DNA from: Hellea sp042093735
Lineage (GTDB): Bacteria; Pseudomonadota; Alphaproteobacteria; Caulobacterales; Maricaulaceae
Direction: 5' to 3'
Assembly: GCA_042093735.1 (NCBI GenBank)
Contig: JBELEM010000006.1
Span: forward strand, 5,473-69,472
DNA length: 64,000 nt
The notes beneath the pieces are model-generated. The model did not search any database and was not told the DNA's origin. It saw nothing but the letters and a program-made list of their open reading frames with translations. Within the stretch, counting starts at the first letter, position 1. Each line of letters opens with the position of its first letter. A program made the position numbers and the translations under genes. Below are positions 8,696 through 17,153 of this stretch, in pieces.

Positions 8696-10069
8696 ATGCA
8701 GACTTTGATAAAAAATTATCTATATTTATTTTTATTATTATTTCCAATTGAAGTAAATAGTAGCGACTATGTTCAAGTTCCACAAAATGAAATAATGGAT
8801 TTTTATAGTATCGTATCTGAAGTATCGCCCAAAAGAATTTCACAGGACATTAATAGACTTGCAAACTTTGGTACTCGGCATACTTTGTCTGAAAAGGTAT
8901 CCGACCAACGAGGCATTGGTGCGGCAACTCGCTGGATATATAGCGAATTTAAAAAGATTTCAGACTTATGTAATGGCTGCATTGAAGTTATGTATATCTC
9001 AGATAGCGTATCAGGTGAGAGTCGTATTCCATCTCTGACGGAAATAGTAAATGTTATAGCTATCCAAAGAGGGTCAGAAAGACCAAATGACTATGTGATG
9101 ATGTCAGGGGATATAGACAGTAGGGTAACTGACCCGTTGGATGGAGTATCAGATAGTCCAGGTGCAAATGACAATGCCTCAGGCATGGCAGGTGTTTTAG
9201 AGGCGGCAAGAGTGCTATCCAGAAGGGAGTTTGCAAGCTCCATAATTTACGCAGGCTTATCAGGGGAAGAGCAGGGTCTTTTTGGTGGAAAAATTGTTGC
9301 ACAACATGCAATGAAACACGGGTGGAATATCAAAGCAGTATTAAATAATGATATGATATCTAATATTGAGGGAATAAATGGGGTAATAAATAATTCTTCT
9401 GTCCGTATTTTCTCGGAGGGCACCCGCGCAAACGAAACAAAAAATGAAGCATTAATCAGACGCTTTACTGGAGGTGAAGTTGACAGCCCATCAAGAAACT
9501 TAGCGCGATATATAAAAAAAATAGGCAATCAGTACATAGTGAATTTAGATATAAAACTCATCTACCGTCTGGATCGCTACGGAAGAGGGGGGCATCACCG
9601 TCCATTTAACGAAGTTGGTATACCTGCAGTGAGAATAATGGAAACTAATGAGCATTATGATAGGCAGCACCAAGATTTAAGGTCAGAAAATGGTAGAATT
9701 TACGGAGATATTATGAGTGGTGTAGATTCAGATTATGCAGCAAAGCTAACATCATTAAATTTATTAACCATGGCCCAAATTGCAGGCGCTCCGCCAATAC
9801 CAATAAATGTTGAACTTTCTGGTGCGGTTACAGCTTCAGCTAAACTTAAGTGGAATAAAGCTGAATTAGGATCAAAATATAGTGGATATAAAGTTCATTG
9901 GCGTGAAACCTCAGAATCTGAATGGACAAATTCTAGGTTTGTTGGTGATGTAAATGAGTGGGAGTTTGAAAATTTAGTTATTGATAATTATTTTTTTGGT
10001 GTATCATCAGTTTCAAAGGATGGATACGAAACTCCTGTAGTATTCCCTGGCGCTGCTGGAAGATTTTAG
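8696..10069 (+). CDS. secreted M28-family metallopeptidase with C-terminal fibronectin-like domain
   Basis: The 457-residue product starts with a signal peptide (hydrophobic core YLYLFLLLFPIEV, likely cleavage near residue 22), so it acts outside the cytoplasm. The middle is an M28 zinc aminopeptidase domain: SGDIDSR (about 137-143), PGANDNASG with metal-bridging Asp159, SGEEQGLFG with base Glu191/192, NNDMISN, and a late NEHYDRQHQ segment with the final His. The residue normally His in the first motif (GHxDS) is Asp139. From about residue 365 a fibronectin type III-like domain (VELSGAVTASAKLKW, YKVHWRETSESEWT) follows. It probably trims peptides in the periplasm or outside the cell. Confidence 0.8.
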   Translation: MQTLIKNYLYLFLLLFPIEVNSSDYVQVPQNEIMDFYSIVSEVSPKRISQDINRLANFGTRHTLSEKVSDQRGIGAATRWIYSEFKKISDLCNGCIEVMYISDSVSGESRIPSLTEIVNVIAIQRGSERPNDYVMMSGDIDSRVTDPLDGVSDSPGANDNASGMAGVLEAARVLSRREFASSIIYAGLSGEEQGLFGGKIVAQHAMKHGWNIKAVLNNDMISNIEGINGVINNSSVRIFSEGTRANETKNEALIRRFTGGEVDSPSRNLARYIKKIGNQYIVNLDIKLIYRLDRYGRGGHHRPFNEVGIPAVRIMETNEHYDRQHQDLRSENGRIYGDIMSGVDSDYAAKLTSLNLLTMAQIAGAPPIPINVELSGAVTASAKLKWNKAELGSKYSGYKVHWRETSESEWTNSRFVGDVNEWEFENLVIDNYFFGVSSVSKDGYETPVVFPGAAGRF

Positions 10070-10133
10070 TAATTTTAATCTTAACTTATAATAATGATTA
10101 AGGCCTGTTGGGTTAGTAAAAGTATAATATAAA

Positions 10134-11135
10134 ATGCAGAAAAATTTTAATTTTACAGTCAGTGTAGCACCTATGATGGATTGGACTGACAGACATTGTA
10201 GATGGTTTCACAGAAAACTATCAAAGAATGCTTTGCTTTATACAGAGATGGTAGTTGCGGATGCGATTATTTATGGTGATAAAGATTTTTTGATATCATA
10301 TAATCCAGAAGAGCATCCAGTTGCATTACAGCTAGGCGGAAGTGACCCTAAAAAACTATCGCAAGCAGCAATGATTGGTGAAAAATTTGGTTATGATGAA
10401 ATCAATATAAATATTGGATGTCCATCCGATAGAGTGCAATCCGGCAGGTTTGGCGCATGTCTCATGAATGAGCCTGAGCTCGTTGCGGAATGCTACTCTG
10501 CTATGCAAAATTCTGTAGATATTCCTGTTACTGTTAAGTGTCGACTTGGCATAGATGATCAAAATTTATCCGAAACTTTACCAAATTTTATAAGTATAGT
10601 GTCTGAATCTGGCTGTGAGCATTTTATTATACATGCACGAAAAGCTTGGTTAAATGGTTTGTCACCAAAAGAAAATCGTACCGTTCCTCCTTTGCAATAT
10701 TCAATGGTACATGAAATAAAAAATCAATTTTCAAATTTAGAAATTATTTTAAATGGAGGTCTAAAGAATATACTTGATGCTAAAAATAACTCATTAGGAC
10801 TAGATGGTGTTATGTTTGGACGGTCCGCATACCAAGATCCTTGGTTTTTAACAGAGGTAGATGAAAAATTTTATAAAGGCCCGCAATATTCGAAAAGTCG
10901 CTCTGATTTGGTTGAAGACTTAATTCAATATGCTGAGTCGAAGCAAGAAAATGATAGATCCACTAAGTCTCTTGTGCGGCATATAATGGGATTGTATGCT
11001 GGTCAGATGGGAGCGCGGACATGGCGCAGGGCATTGAGTGAGGGGATATCTAGTGGTCTCAATCCGTCAAGTATTATTAGAAGAGCAGCAGAGGAAGTTA
11101 ATAAGGCTAATAAGAATGCTCAGAGTCATTTATGA
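10134..11135 (+). CDS. dusA: tRNA-dihydrouridine(20/20a) synthase DusA
   Basis: FMN-dependent reduction of uridine in the D-loop of tRNA. The 333-residue protein has the N-terminal SVAPMMDWTDRHCRWF motif specific to DusA, then LQLGGSDP, the NINIGCPSDRVQSGRFGACLM motif with catalytic Cys109, the VKCRLGID strand and NGGLK/DGVMFGR at the FMN phosphate site. The end of the gene overlaps the next (TauE/SafE-like) by 4 bases in an ATGA arrangement, so both are made from one mRNA, although the functions look unrelated. Confidence 0.93.
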   Translation: MQKNFNFTVSVAPMMDWTDRHCRWFHRKLSKNALLYTEMVVADAIIYGDKDFLISYNPEEHPVALQLGGSDPKKLSQAAMIGEKFGYDEININIGCPSDRVQSGRFGACLMNEPELVAECYSAMQNSVDIPVTVKCRLGIDDQNLSETLPNFISIVSESGCEHFIIHARKAWLNGLSPKENRTVPPLQYSMVHEIKNQFSNLEIILNGGLKNILDAKNNSLGLDGVMFGRSAYQDPWFLTEVDEKFYKGPQYSKSRSDLVEDLIQYAESKQENDRSTKSLVRHIMGLYAGQMGARTWRRALSEGISSGLNPSSIIRRAAEEVNKANKNAQSHL

Positions 11136-11968
11136 TCACTGAATATTTTTTATTAATTTTGATTTTATTGTCAGTTGGGTCTTTATCTGGATTTAGTGCT
11201 GGTTTGTTTGGAGTTGGTGGTGGTGCTGTAATGGTCCCAGCTTTATATTATGCTTTTAACGCTATCGGTGTTTCCGAGACTTCACTAATGCATTGTGCAG
11301 TTGGAACTTCTTCATCTGTAATAATTTTTAATAGTTTTAGAGCTGTCAAAAGTCATCATGATTTAGGGGCAATTGATTGGAACCTATTGAGGCCTAAGCC
11401 ATTTATAACATCTTATGCTGTATGGATTGGAGTGGGCTCATTTTTTGCTGCTAGCTTTTTGGCTTCTATTATGTCAGCCCAGTTTTTAATGATATTATTC
11501 GCAATGGTAATGATTGTAGTTTCTCTGCATCTTATCATTGGTCCCAACAATTTAGAGGTCTTTGTTTCTGTACCAACTGGTTTTTCTGTACCAATTATTG
11601 GTTCACTAATTGGTGCTTTATCTTCTTTGATGGGAATTGGGGGTGGCTCTATAACTGTTCCCTTAATGAATATGTGTAGAATACCAATGAATAGAGCGGT
11701 GGCTACAGCGTCAGGTTTTGGATTTGCTATTTCTTTGCCTGCTACAATAGGTTTTATTATATCTGGGTGGGGTATTGATGGCAGGCCCTATTTCTCTCTG
11801 GGGTATGTAAATGTAATAGCATTAGTCTGTATTTTGAGTTCTGCTTTTTTTGTTGTTCCCTATGGAGCAAAAATTGCGCAAATTTTACCTCAGAAACGAT
11901 TAAAACTGCTATTTGGTTTGTGCTTACTAGCAGTCGCCTTAAACATGGCAAAGAATTCATTGTATTAA
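11132..11968 (+). CDS. TauE/SafE-family sulfite/organic-anion permease
   Basis: A 278-residue protein with about eight hydrophobic segments in two halves. Each half begins with the glycine-rich signature of the family: FGVGGGAVMVPALYYAF (about 26-42) and MGIGGGSITVPLMNM (about 168-182). TauE/SafE proteins move anions such as sulfite, sulfoacetate or other small organic acids across the inner membrane; the substrate cannot be told here. The ATG overlaps the dusA stop as ATGA, which implies translational coupling. Confidence 0.85.
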   Translation: MITEYFLLILILLSVGSLSGFSAGLFGVGGGAVMVPALYYAFNAIGVSETSLMHCAVGTSSSVIIFNSFRAVKSHHDLGAIDWNLLRPKPFITSYAVWIGVGSFFAASFLASIMSAQFLMILFAMVMIVVSLHLIIGPNNLEVFVSVPTGFSVPIIGSLIGALSSLMGIGGGSITVPLMNMCRIPMNRAVATASGFGFAISLPATIGFIISGWGIDGRPYFSLGYVNVIALVCILSSAFFVVPYGAKIAQILPQKRLKLLFGLCLLAVALNMAKNSLY

Positions 11969-12011
11969 GTATTAGCTAAATTATATTGCTATTTAATTGA
12001 TAGCTAAACGT

Positions 12012-12049
12012 ATACACATTGCCGAAAATTATATTAAAACTATGTGTAT
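12012..12049. promoter_or_regulatory. 8-bp inverted repeat upstream of the CobT-like gene
   Basis: ATACACAT (12012-12019) and ATGTGTAT (12042-12049) are perfect complements 22 bases apart. Half-site centres are 30 bases apart, close to three helical turns, so this could be a two-site operator or an RNA stem in the leader. The same gap has three AGCTAAA copies (11974, 12002, 12061); the first and last extend to an 11-base identical AGCTAAATTAT, the last running into the start codon. The gap is too short for a cobalamin riboswitch. Confidence 0.35.
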
Positions 12050-12069
12050 TGAAATATTAGAGCTAAATT

Positions 12070-13044
12070 ATGAAAAATGATCAACCCTTCGATGATATTA
12101 TTGAATTAATACATTCTGTACCAAGCTTAGATGGTGCAGCATTTGAGGAAATCAATCAAATATCAAAAAAGTTTGATTTGTCATATAAATTAGGGAGTAA
12201 AAATACAGATTTTATTAAATTATTAGCTGCAGTGCAGGGTTATGTCCCTGTGATTAAAAAACCTTTAATTTCCATTTTCGCGGGAACTCATGGTGTTGCA
12301 GAAAGTATTTTTGATGAAGATATTGTTAACATTGCAAAAGAAGAATTAAAGGCCGTTTCTGATGGTAGCTCTGGTGTCCGAGGTATCGCAAAATCACTAC
12401 AAGCCGCCTTCAAAGTTTATGAATTAGGAGTGGAGTATCCATCTACTAACTTTACTATAGGGCCTTCGTTATCAGAGAAGGACTGTGCGGCCGCTATAGC
12501 TTTTGGTATGGAGGTCGTTGCTGAAGGTGCTGATATAATAGCTTTAGGGTCTGCAGGTCTTGAAACTAACACAGCAGCTATCGCTATTGCTACCAGCTTA
12601 TATGAAGAAAGCCCTGTTAATTATTTTAAAGGCACCCATAAAAAAAATAGTTTACGTGCAGAAGCAGTGAAGAATGCAATTTTACTACATAAAGATTCCT
12701 TGAACTCTCCTTTAGACATTCTTAGGTGCTATGGCGGCCGAGATATAGCTGGAATGCTGGGAGCCATAATTGCAGCAAGGCATCAATGTATACCTGTGAT
12801 ACTAGATGGTTTTTCTGTTTGTATAGCTGCTGCTGTTCTGCATAGTATTAACGAAGACTCCATTTCTCATTGCTTTGCAGGGCATGTAACAACTGAGCAG
12901 GGGCATAGAGCTCTATTAGAAAGGCTTAGTCTAATCCCAATTCATGATATGGGTATTGGTATTGGGGATGGAACTGGAGCGGCTTTTGCACTCAATACGA
13001 TGAGGCTGTATTGCGAAGCTCTATCAACAATTATTGAAAAATAA
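12070..13044 (+). CDS. divergent CobT-family (nicotinate mononucleotide:dimethylbenzimidazole phosphoribosyltransferase-like) protein
   Basis: The 324-residue protein follows the CobT fold: SIFAGTHGVAES (about 68-79) where CobT has its AADHG/AGNHG strand, then DGSSGVRGIAKSLQAAFKVYELG, GGRDIAGMLGAIIAARHQCIPVILDG and TTEQGHRALLERL. CobT attaches the lower-ligand base of cobalamin to ribose phosphate. Two signature sites deviate. The GEMGIGNTT loop reads GSAGLETNT (about 160-168), and the GEGTGA motif, which carries the proposed general base Glu in Salmonella CobT, reads GDGTGA with Asp300. No other cobalamin gene is near; a leucine-type dehydrogenase follows after 16 bases. The family call is firm; the usual reaction is in doubt. 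Confidence 0.72.
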   Translation: MKNDQPFDDIIELIHSVPSLDGAAFEEINQISKKFDLSYKLGSKNTDFIKLLAAVQGYVPVIKKPLISIFAGTHGVAESIFDEDIVNIAKEELKAVSDGSSGVRGIAKSLQAAFKVYELGVEYPSTNFTIGPSLSEKDCAAAIAFGMEVVAEGADIIALGSAGLETNTAAIAIATSLYEESPVNYFKGTHKKNSLRAEAVKNAILLHKDSLNSPLDILRCYGGRDIAGMLGAIIAARHQCIPVILDGFSVCIAAAVLHSINEDSISHCFAGHVTTEQGHRALLERLSLIPIHDMGIGIGDGTGAAFALNTMRLYCEALSTIIEK

Positions 13045-13060
13045 TATTGCGGATTACTTT

Positions 13061-14098
13061 ATGTCTATTTTTTCGAATCAAGAATTTGATAATCACGAAG
13101 GTGTTTATTCGTTTGTGGACCCTAGTAGCTTAATGCGTTGTTTTATAGCTGTTCACAGTACTAAAATGGGCCCGGCGAGTGGAGGTACTCGTTTCTGGAC
13201 TTACGTTAGTGATGAAGAGGCCTTAAGTGATGCCCTGCGCCTGTCTAAAGCTATGAGTTATAAAAATGCTTTAGCTGGAATACCTCTGGGAGGTGGAAAG
13301 GGAGTAATTATGAGGCCTGAGGAAAGTTTTAACAGGAAGGATTTGTTTACAGCCTACGGTAAAGCAATCGATAAGGTTGGTGGAAGATATATAACGGCAG
13401 AGGATGTTGGTGTTAGTCCGGATGATATGCAGACAATAAGGGCTGAGACTCAATACGTAGCTGGACTAGAGGAAGGCATTGCTGCTTCAGGTGATCCATC
13501 ACCGCATACAGCAGATGGAATTCTTCGTGGTATGGAAGAGGCCGTTAAGCATAAGATTGGCGTTAGGGGGCTAGGTGGAATTACTGTTGCTATCCAGGGC
13601 TTGGGTCATGTGGGGTATGATTTAGCAAGACGTTTACATAATGTGGGTGCACATCTAATAGTATCAGATTTAAATAAATACCTAACTAAAAAAGCCAATC
13701 AAGAATTTAACGCCACTATTGTCTCTATAGATCAAATACACGCGCAAGAAGCCGATATTTTTTCTCCGTGTGCCTTGGGTGGGTCCATAAACTCAGATAT
13801 ATTGCCTGATATTCAGGCTTACATTATAGCGGGTGCAGCAAATAATCAGCTTTCCGATAACTCAATTGGCTTAAAACTACTCAAACAAGGTATATTATAT
13901 TGCCCAGATTACGTGATTAATGCGGGTGGCATAATTAATGTAGCTTCAGAAGTTTCAGGATCTTATGATTTATCTTGGGTGGATAGTAAAATAGATAGAA
14001 TTAGAAATAATCTAAAAGAAGTATTCGAAAAGTCAGAAAGATCAAGAATTCCAACTAATGAAGTTGCTGATAGTATGGCGAAGGAGATGTTGAGATAA
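13061..14098 (+). CDS. Leu/Val/Phe-type amino acid dehydrogenase
   Basis: Reversible NAD-dependent oxidative deamination of a branched-chain or aromatic amino acid. Starting at ATG 13061 gives 345 residues and puts the key residues at Lys68 (MSYKNA), Lys80 (PLGGGKGV) and Asp115 (TAEDVG), the same numbers as in Bacillus leucine dehydrogenase; a TTG nine codons upstream overlaps the preceding gene and is less likely. The C-terminal half has the NAD Rossmann fold (IQGLGHVGYDLARRL). MGPASGGTR and SGDPSPHTADG are family hallmarks. It shares an operon with the CobT-like gene. The specific substrate is not resolved by sequence alone. Confidence 0.88.
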   Translation: MSIFSNQEFDNHEGVYSFVDPSSLMRCFIAVHSTKMGPASGGTRFWTYVSDEEALSDALRLSKAMSYKNALAGIPLGGGKGVIMRPEESFNRKDLFTAYGKAIDKVGGRYITAEDVGVSPDDMQTIRAETQYVAGLEEGIAASGDPSPHTADGILRGMEEAVKHKIGVRGLGGITVAIQGLGHVGYDLARRLHNVGAHLIVSDLNKYLTKKANQEFNATIVSIDQIHAQEADIFSPCALGGSINSDILPDIQAYIIAGAANNQLSDNSIGLKLLKQGILYCPDYVINAGGIINVASEVSGSYDLSWVDSKIDRIRNNLKEVFEKSERSRIPTNEVADSMAKEMLR

Positions 14099-14118
14099 TA
14101 AGGAAATGTTGCAAACTG

Positions 14119-14163
14119 TATCAACTCGTGAGAATTGATATATATATTATGTGTTAGAGTTAT
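14119..14163 (+). promoter_or_regulatory. candidate promoter/operator of the sphingolipid operon
   Basis: In the 129-base gap before the acyl-ACP synthetase gene, TATCAA (14119-14124) and TTGATA (14135-14140) form an inverted repeat with an inner CTC/GAG pair (14125-14127, 14130-14132). The right arm TTGATA is also a plausible -35 element, with AGTTAT (14158-14163) 17 bases later as a weak -10. A repressor bound to the repeat would cover the -35. It could instead be the remains of a terminator hairpin for the dehydrogenase gene, but no T-run follows. Confidence 0.3.
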
Positions 14164-14227
14164 ATTTACTAATTAATGTAATATAACCAAAATGACTCAT
14201 AAAGCGGGCAAAGTATAGGCAAGATTA

Positions 14228-15979
14228 ATGTATCAACCTACCCCAACAAATCGCGGCAAGCCCATACGGCACGGTGACTTTGATACACTTTGTGATGCGC
14301 TTGATTATGCTGCTTTGTGTGAGACGGGTTTCAATTTTTTTGACGGAAGAGCAAAGCTTAAGCAGTCACTTACTTATAAAGAACTAAGAACAAAAGCGTT
14401 AGAGCTTGCAAAACGGTTAGTGCCATTTGCTACAAAAAATTCTCGTATTGGTTTAGCCGCAGTTTCAAAGCCGGAGTTTGCTATCATTTTCATGGCTTGC
14501 CAATATGCTGGACTTGTACCTGCTCCCTTACCACTCCCGGTGACCCTTGGTGGAAGAAATTCATATGAGAGGCAACTTCAAAGATTGGCGGATACAGGTG
14601 ATTTTCATGCCTTATTCTGCCCTGAATCAATGAAGAAAATTATGGGGTCGGCGTTGAATGATAGAGCTATTCCAGTGATATCATTTGAAGACTTAGTAAC
14701 GCTTCCTAACGGAAATAAATTAAGACCTTTTGACAAGAATGATTTGTGTTACATTCAATATTCTTCAGGTTCTTCTAGTTCACCCAAAGGGATTATAGGC
14801 ACTCAGGCCTCTGTTTCTGCAAATTGCCACGCTATTACAAAATTTGGAATGGAGATGGACGATAATGATAGAGGAACGAGCTGGCTGCCCCTTTATCATG
14901 ATATGGGATTAATTGGGTTCATGTTGGCTCCAATAATGAGCCAAATGACAGTTGACTACATTGACCCTCAAGACTTTACACGCAGGCCCATTACTTGGTT
15001 GCAATTAATAAATGATCATAAAGGCACCTTCTCATTTTCACCCACATTCGGTTATGAATTATGTGTACGCCGATGGAGAAATGATAGAGATTTAGATCTT
15101 TCCAGTTGGAAGGCAGCAGGTATTGGTGGAGATATGGTCCGGCCTGAGCCATTAACTGAATTTTCAAATTTATTTTCAAAAATGGGTTTTTCTGAGGGTA
15201 CTTTTAAGCCTAGTTATGGTTTGGCAGAGACCACACTGGCCGCAACTTTTTCTCCTCCAGGGCAAGGGTTATTAAAACATACTATTGATATGGATAGATA
15301 TGAACGTACCTCTGAGGCTGTGGAAGCAAATGAGATTACTAGTGCGGAACACAAACGGACGTTTGTTGCGTGTGGACTTGTACTTCCGGGTCATGAAATA
15401 GAAATTAGAGATTTTGAGGGTAATGTTCTAAGGGGTAATCGGGTAGGTAAAATTTGTTTGAGAGGGCCTAGTGTTTCTCCAGGGTATTTTCGTAACACCC
15501 AAGCAACTGAAGCAAGTTTTTCATCTGACGGGTGGTTAGACACAGGAGATTTAGGCTATTGGCTTGATAATCAATTAGTTGTTACTGGAAGATTTAAGGA
15601 TCTCATCTTATGGCATGGTAGAAACATTTGGCCACAGGATATTGAATGGGCGGCACAAGCAGCAGCCCCGCATCGGATTGGCAGGGCATGCTCTTTTGCT
15701 ATGGGTGGTGCAGGTGACCAAAAGGATATTATGCTTTTGTTGGAATGTAGAACTAGAGATCAGAAATTATTAGATGAAATATACAGCTCGGTCATGACAG
15801 CTATTAGATTAGAAGTGGGAGTTCCGGTGCGGCTGCAGTTAGTCCCTAAAGGCACTATGATAATAACGTCTTCTGGTAAATTGTCACGAGCACGTGTGAA
15901 GGCGAAATTTCTCAAGGGAGAAATAATTGATATACAAGCAGACCGGCCAGTAGCTGTTATTGGAAATGAGACTGCTTAA
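14228..15979 (+). CDS. fatty acyl-AMP ligase / acyl-ACP synthetase of sphingolipid synthesis (AasR-like)
   Basis: The 583-residue adenylate-forming enzyme activates a fatty acid as acyl-AMP and most likely loads it on the acyl carrier protein encoded two genes on. The P-loop YIQYSSGSSSSPKG is at 175-188, followed by the FAAL-like TSWLPLYHDMGLIG motif, SYGLAETTLAAT, and the DGWLDTGDLGYW...GRFKDLILWHGRNIWPQDIE hinge region. The C-terminal lysine loop is TSSGKLSRAR. Position and family match the acyl-ACP synthetase needed for ceramide synthesis in Caulobacter. It is the first gene of a tight operon; its end is 4 bases from the next start. Confidence 0.85.
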   Translation: MYQPTPTNRGKPIRHGDFDTLCDALDYAALCETGFNFFDGRAKLKQSLTYKELRTKALELAKRLVPFATKNSRIGLAAVSKPEFAIIFMACQYAGLVPAPLPLPVTLGGRNSYERQLQRLADTGDFHALFCPESMKKIMGSALNDRAIPVISFEDLVTLPNGNKLRPFDKNDLCYIQYSSGSSSSPKGIIGTQASVSANCHAITKFGMEMDDNDRGTSWLPLYHDMGLIGFMLAPIMSQMTVDYIDPQDFTRRPITWLQLINDHKGTFSFSPTFGYELCVRRWRNDRDLDLSSWKAAGIGGDMVRPEPLTEFSNLFSKMGFSEGTFKPSYGLAETTLAATFSPPGQGLLKHTIDMDRYERTSEAVEANEITSAEHKRTFVACGLVLPGHEIEIRDFEGNVLRGNRVGKICLRGPSVSPGYFRNTQATEASFSSDGWLDTGDLGYWLDNQLVVTGRFKDLILWHGRNIWPQDIEWAAQAAAPHRIGRACSFAMGGAGDQKDIMLLLECRTRDQKLLDEIYSSVMTAIRLEVGVPVRLQLVPKGTMIITSSGKLSRARVKAKFLKGEIIDIQADRPVAVIGNETA

Positions 15980-15983
15980 TAAA

Positions 15984-16901
15984 ATGACTAAACCAATAAT
16001 AGCAATAACTGGTGGTTCTGGTTTTATTGGTCAACACATGATATCTGCTCTATTGAGTAGCGGATATAAAGTCAGGGTTCTAGTAAGAAGCAAGAAAAAA
16101 ATAGAGCATTTAAAACACCCAAAATTAAAAATATTAGAAGGTAATCTTGCTGATAATGGGTCAGCTCTAGTTAGTGGTTCAGATGTTCTCCTGTCTTTTG
16201 CAGGTGCAGTTAAGGGTAGAAGCTTTTCTGAGTTAATGGAAATAAATTGTCATTTTAACAGTACCTTAGCTGGATTAGCTAATAAAGAGGGCGTAAATAG
16301 ACTGGTTTTATTGTCCTCTCAAGTTGCTTGTCAGCCTCATCTCTCTAATTATGCTGTCTCGAAGCTTCATGGTGAAAGTGTGGTAAAAGAAAACTTTGCA
16401 AAAAACATCGCTATAATTCGTGCACCTGCTGTTTTTGGGCCGGGTGACTTAGCTACTAAGCCATTTTTTGATTTTATAGAAAAAGGCATATTACCAGTGG
16501 CTGGAGGAAGAAATTGGCGCAATCGTAAAACTGCAATGGTGTTTGTATCTGATTTAGTTAGAGATGTGATGGATAATGCTATCACGGGTAACTATGATGA
16601 TAAGATTGTTACCCCGTCGACTGTAAAAGGGGTTTCTTGGGAGGATTTTGCAAATTACTCAGGATTAGCATTAGGCAAAAAAATTAAAATTTTTCCAATT
16701 CCTTTATCTGTATTGTGGGTTTTCGCTGTTATGAATTCACTTAGCTTACGTTTCTTTGGAATAGGTCATTTGTCTATAGGCAAATTGCGAGAATTCCTAT
16801 ATGTTGATTGGTCAAGTGAGGATATTATAAAAAATTCAACGCCGTTTACTGAAGCGTTACGTATTACATCTAGCTACTATCAGAAAGAAAAAAATGTCTA
16901 A
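15984..16901 (+). CDS. NAD-dependent epimerase/dehydratase-family reductase, CerR-like
   Basis: An extended short-chain dehydrogenase. ITGGSGFIGQHM right at the N-terminus is the TGxxGxxG nucleotide-binding loop, LLSSQ and YAVSK (Ser and Tyr-xxx-Lys) are the catalytic residues, and IRAPAVFGPGD is the substrate-side motif of NDUFA9-like members. In Caulobacter the homologous gene in the same neighbourhood (CerR) is required to reduce the 3-keto intermediate of ceramide synthesis, which is the likely role here. ATG 15984 starts the protein just ahead of the fold; ATG 15966 or TTG 15960, inside the previous gene, would add 6-8 residues. It overlaps the following acyl carrier protein gene by 8 bases. 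Confidence 0.82.
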   Translation: MTKPIIAITGGSGFIGQHMISALLSSGYKVRVLVRSKKKIEHLKHPKLKILEGNLADNGSALVSGSDVLLSFAGAVKGRSFSELMEINCHFNSTLAGLANKEGVNRLVLLSSQVACQPHLSNYAVSKLHGESVVKENFAKNIAIIRAPAVFGPGDLATKPFFDFIEKGILPVAGGRNWRNRKTAMVFVSDLVRDVMDNAITGNYDDKIVTPSTVKGVSWEDFANYSGLALGKKIKIFPIPLSVLWVFAVMNSLSLRFFGIGHLSIGKLREFLYVDWSSEDIIKNSTPFTEALRITSSYYQKEKNV

Positions 16902-17142
16902 GCCAACACGCAAAGAAATACATGATAAAATTTGCGAGCTACTAAAGCCGTACAACCCTAAGAATCACCCTATTGAAGAAAATAGCGGGATTATGACTGA
17001 TTTAGAGGTCGATTCTGTGGCTGTTTTTGATCTAGTCATGGGTTTGGAGGATTTTTATGACGTATCCATACCTATGGAGTTAATTTCTGATATAAGGACT
17101 GTTGGTGAGTTATCAATTGCTGTAAAAGAACTAACGGAATAA
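16894..17142 (+). CDS. dedicated acyl carrier protein of the sphingolipid operon
   Basis: An 82-residue acyl carrier protein. The phosphopantetheine attachment Ser41 lies in LEVDSVAVFDLVMGLE, where the usual DSL is DSV, and the downstream helix II is acidic as expected for partner docking. It is not the housekeeping AcpP, which normally sits with fabF. It overlaps the reductase gene by 8 bases and is 11 bases ahead of the serine palmitoyltransferase gene, so it most likely carries the acyl chain from the acyl-ACP synthetase to the transferase, as shown for the equivalent Caulobacter genes. Confidence 0.88.
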   Translation: MSKPTRKEIHDKICELLKPYNPKNHPIEENSGIMTDLEVDSVAVFDLVMGLEDFYDVSIPMELISDIRTVGELSIAVKELTE

Positions 17143-17153
17143 TAGGTTTAAAA

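Noticed and set aside
11969..12069. Cobalamin riboswitch ahead of the CobT-like gene
   Set aside because: The gap is only 101 bases, about half the size needed, and I see no B12-box sequence; the repeats there are described separately.
13034..13060. TTG start nine codons upstream for the leucine-type dehydrogenase
   Set aside because: It lies inside the CobT-like gene; the ATG at 13061 gives the standard length and places Lys68, Lys80 and Asp115 at the numbers of characterised enzymes.
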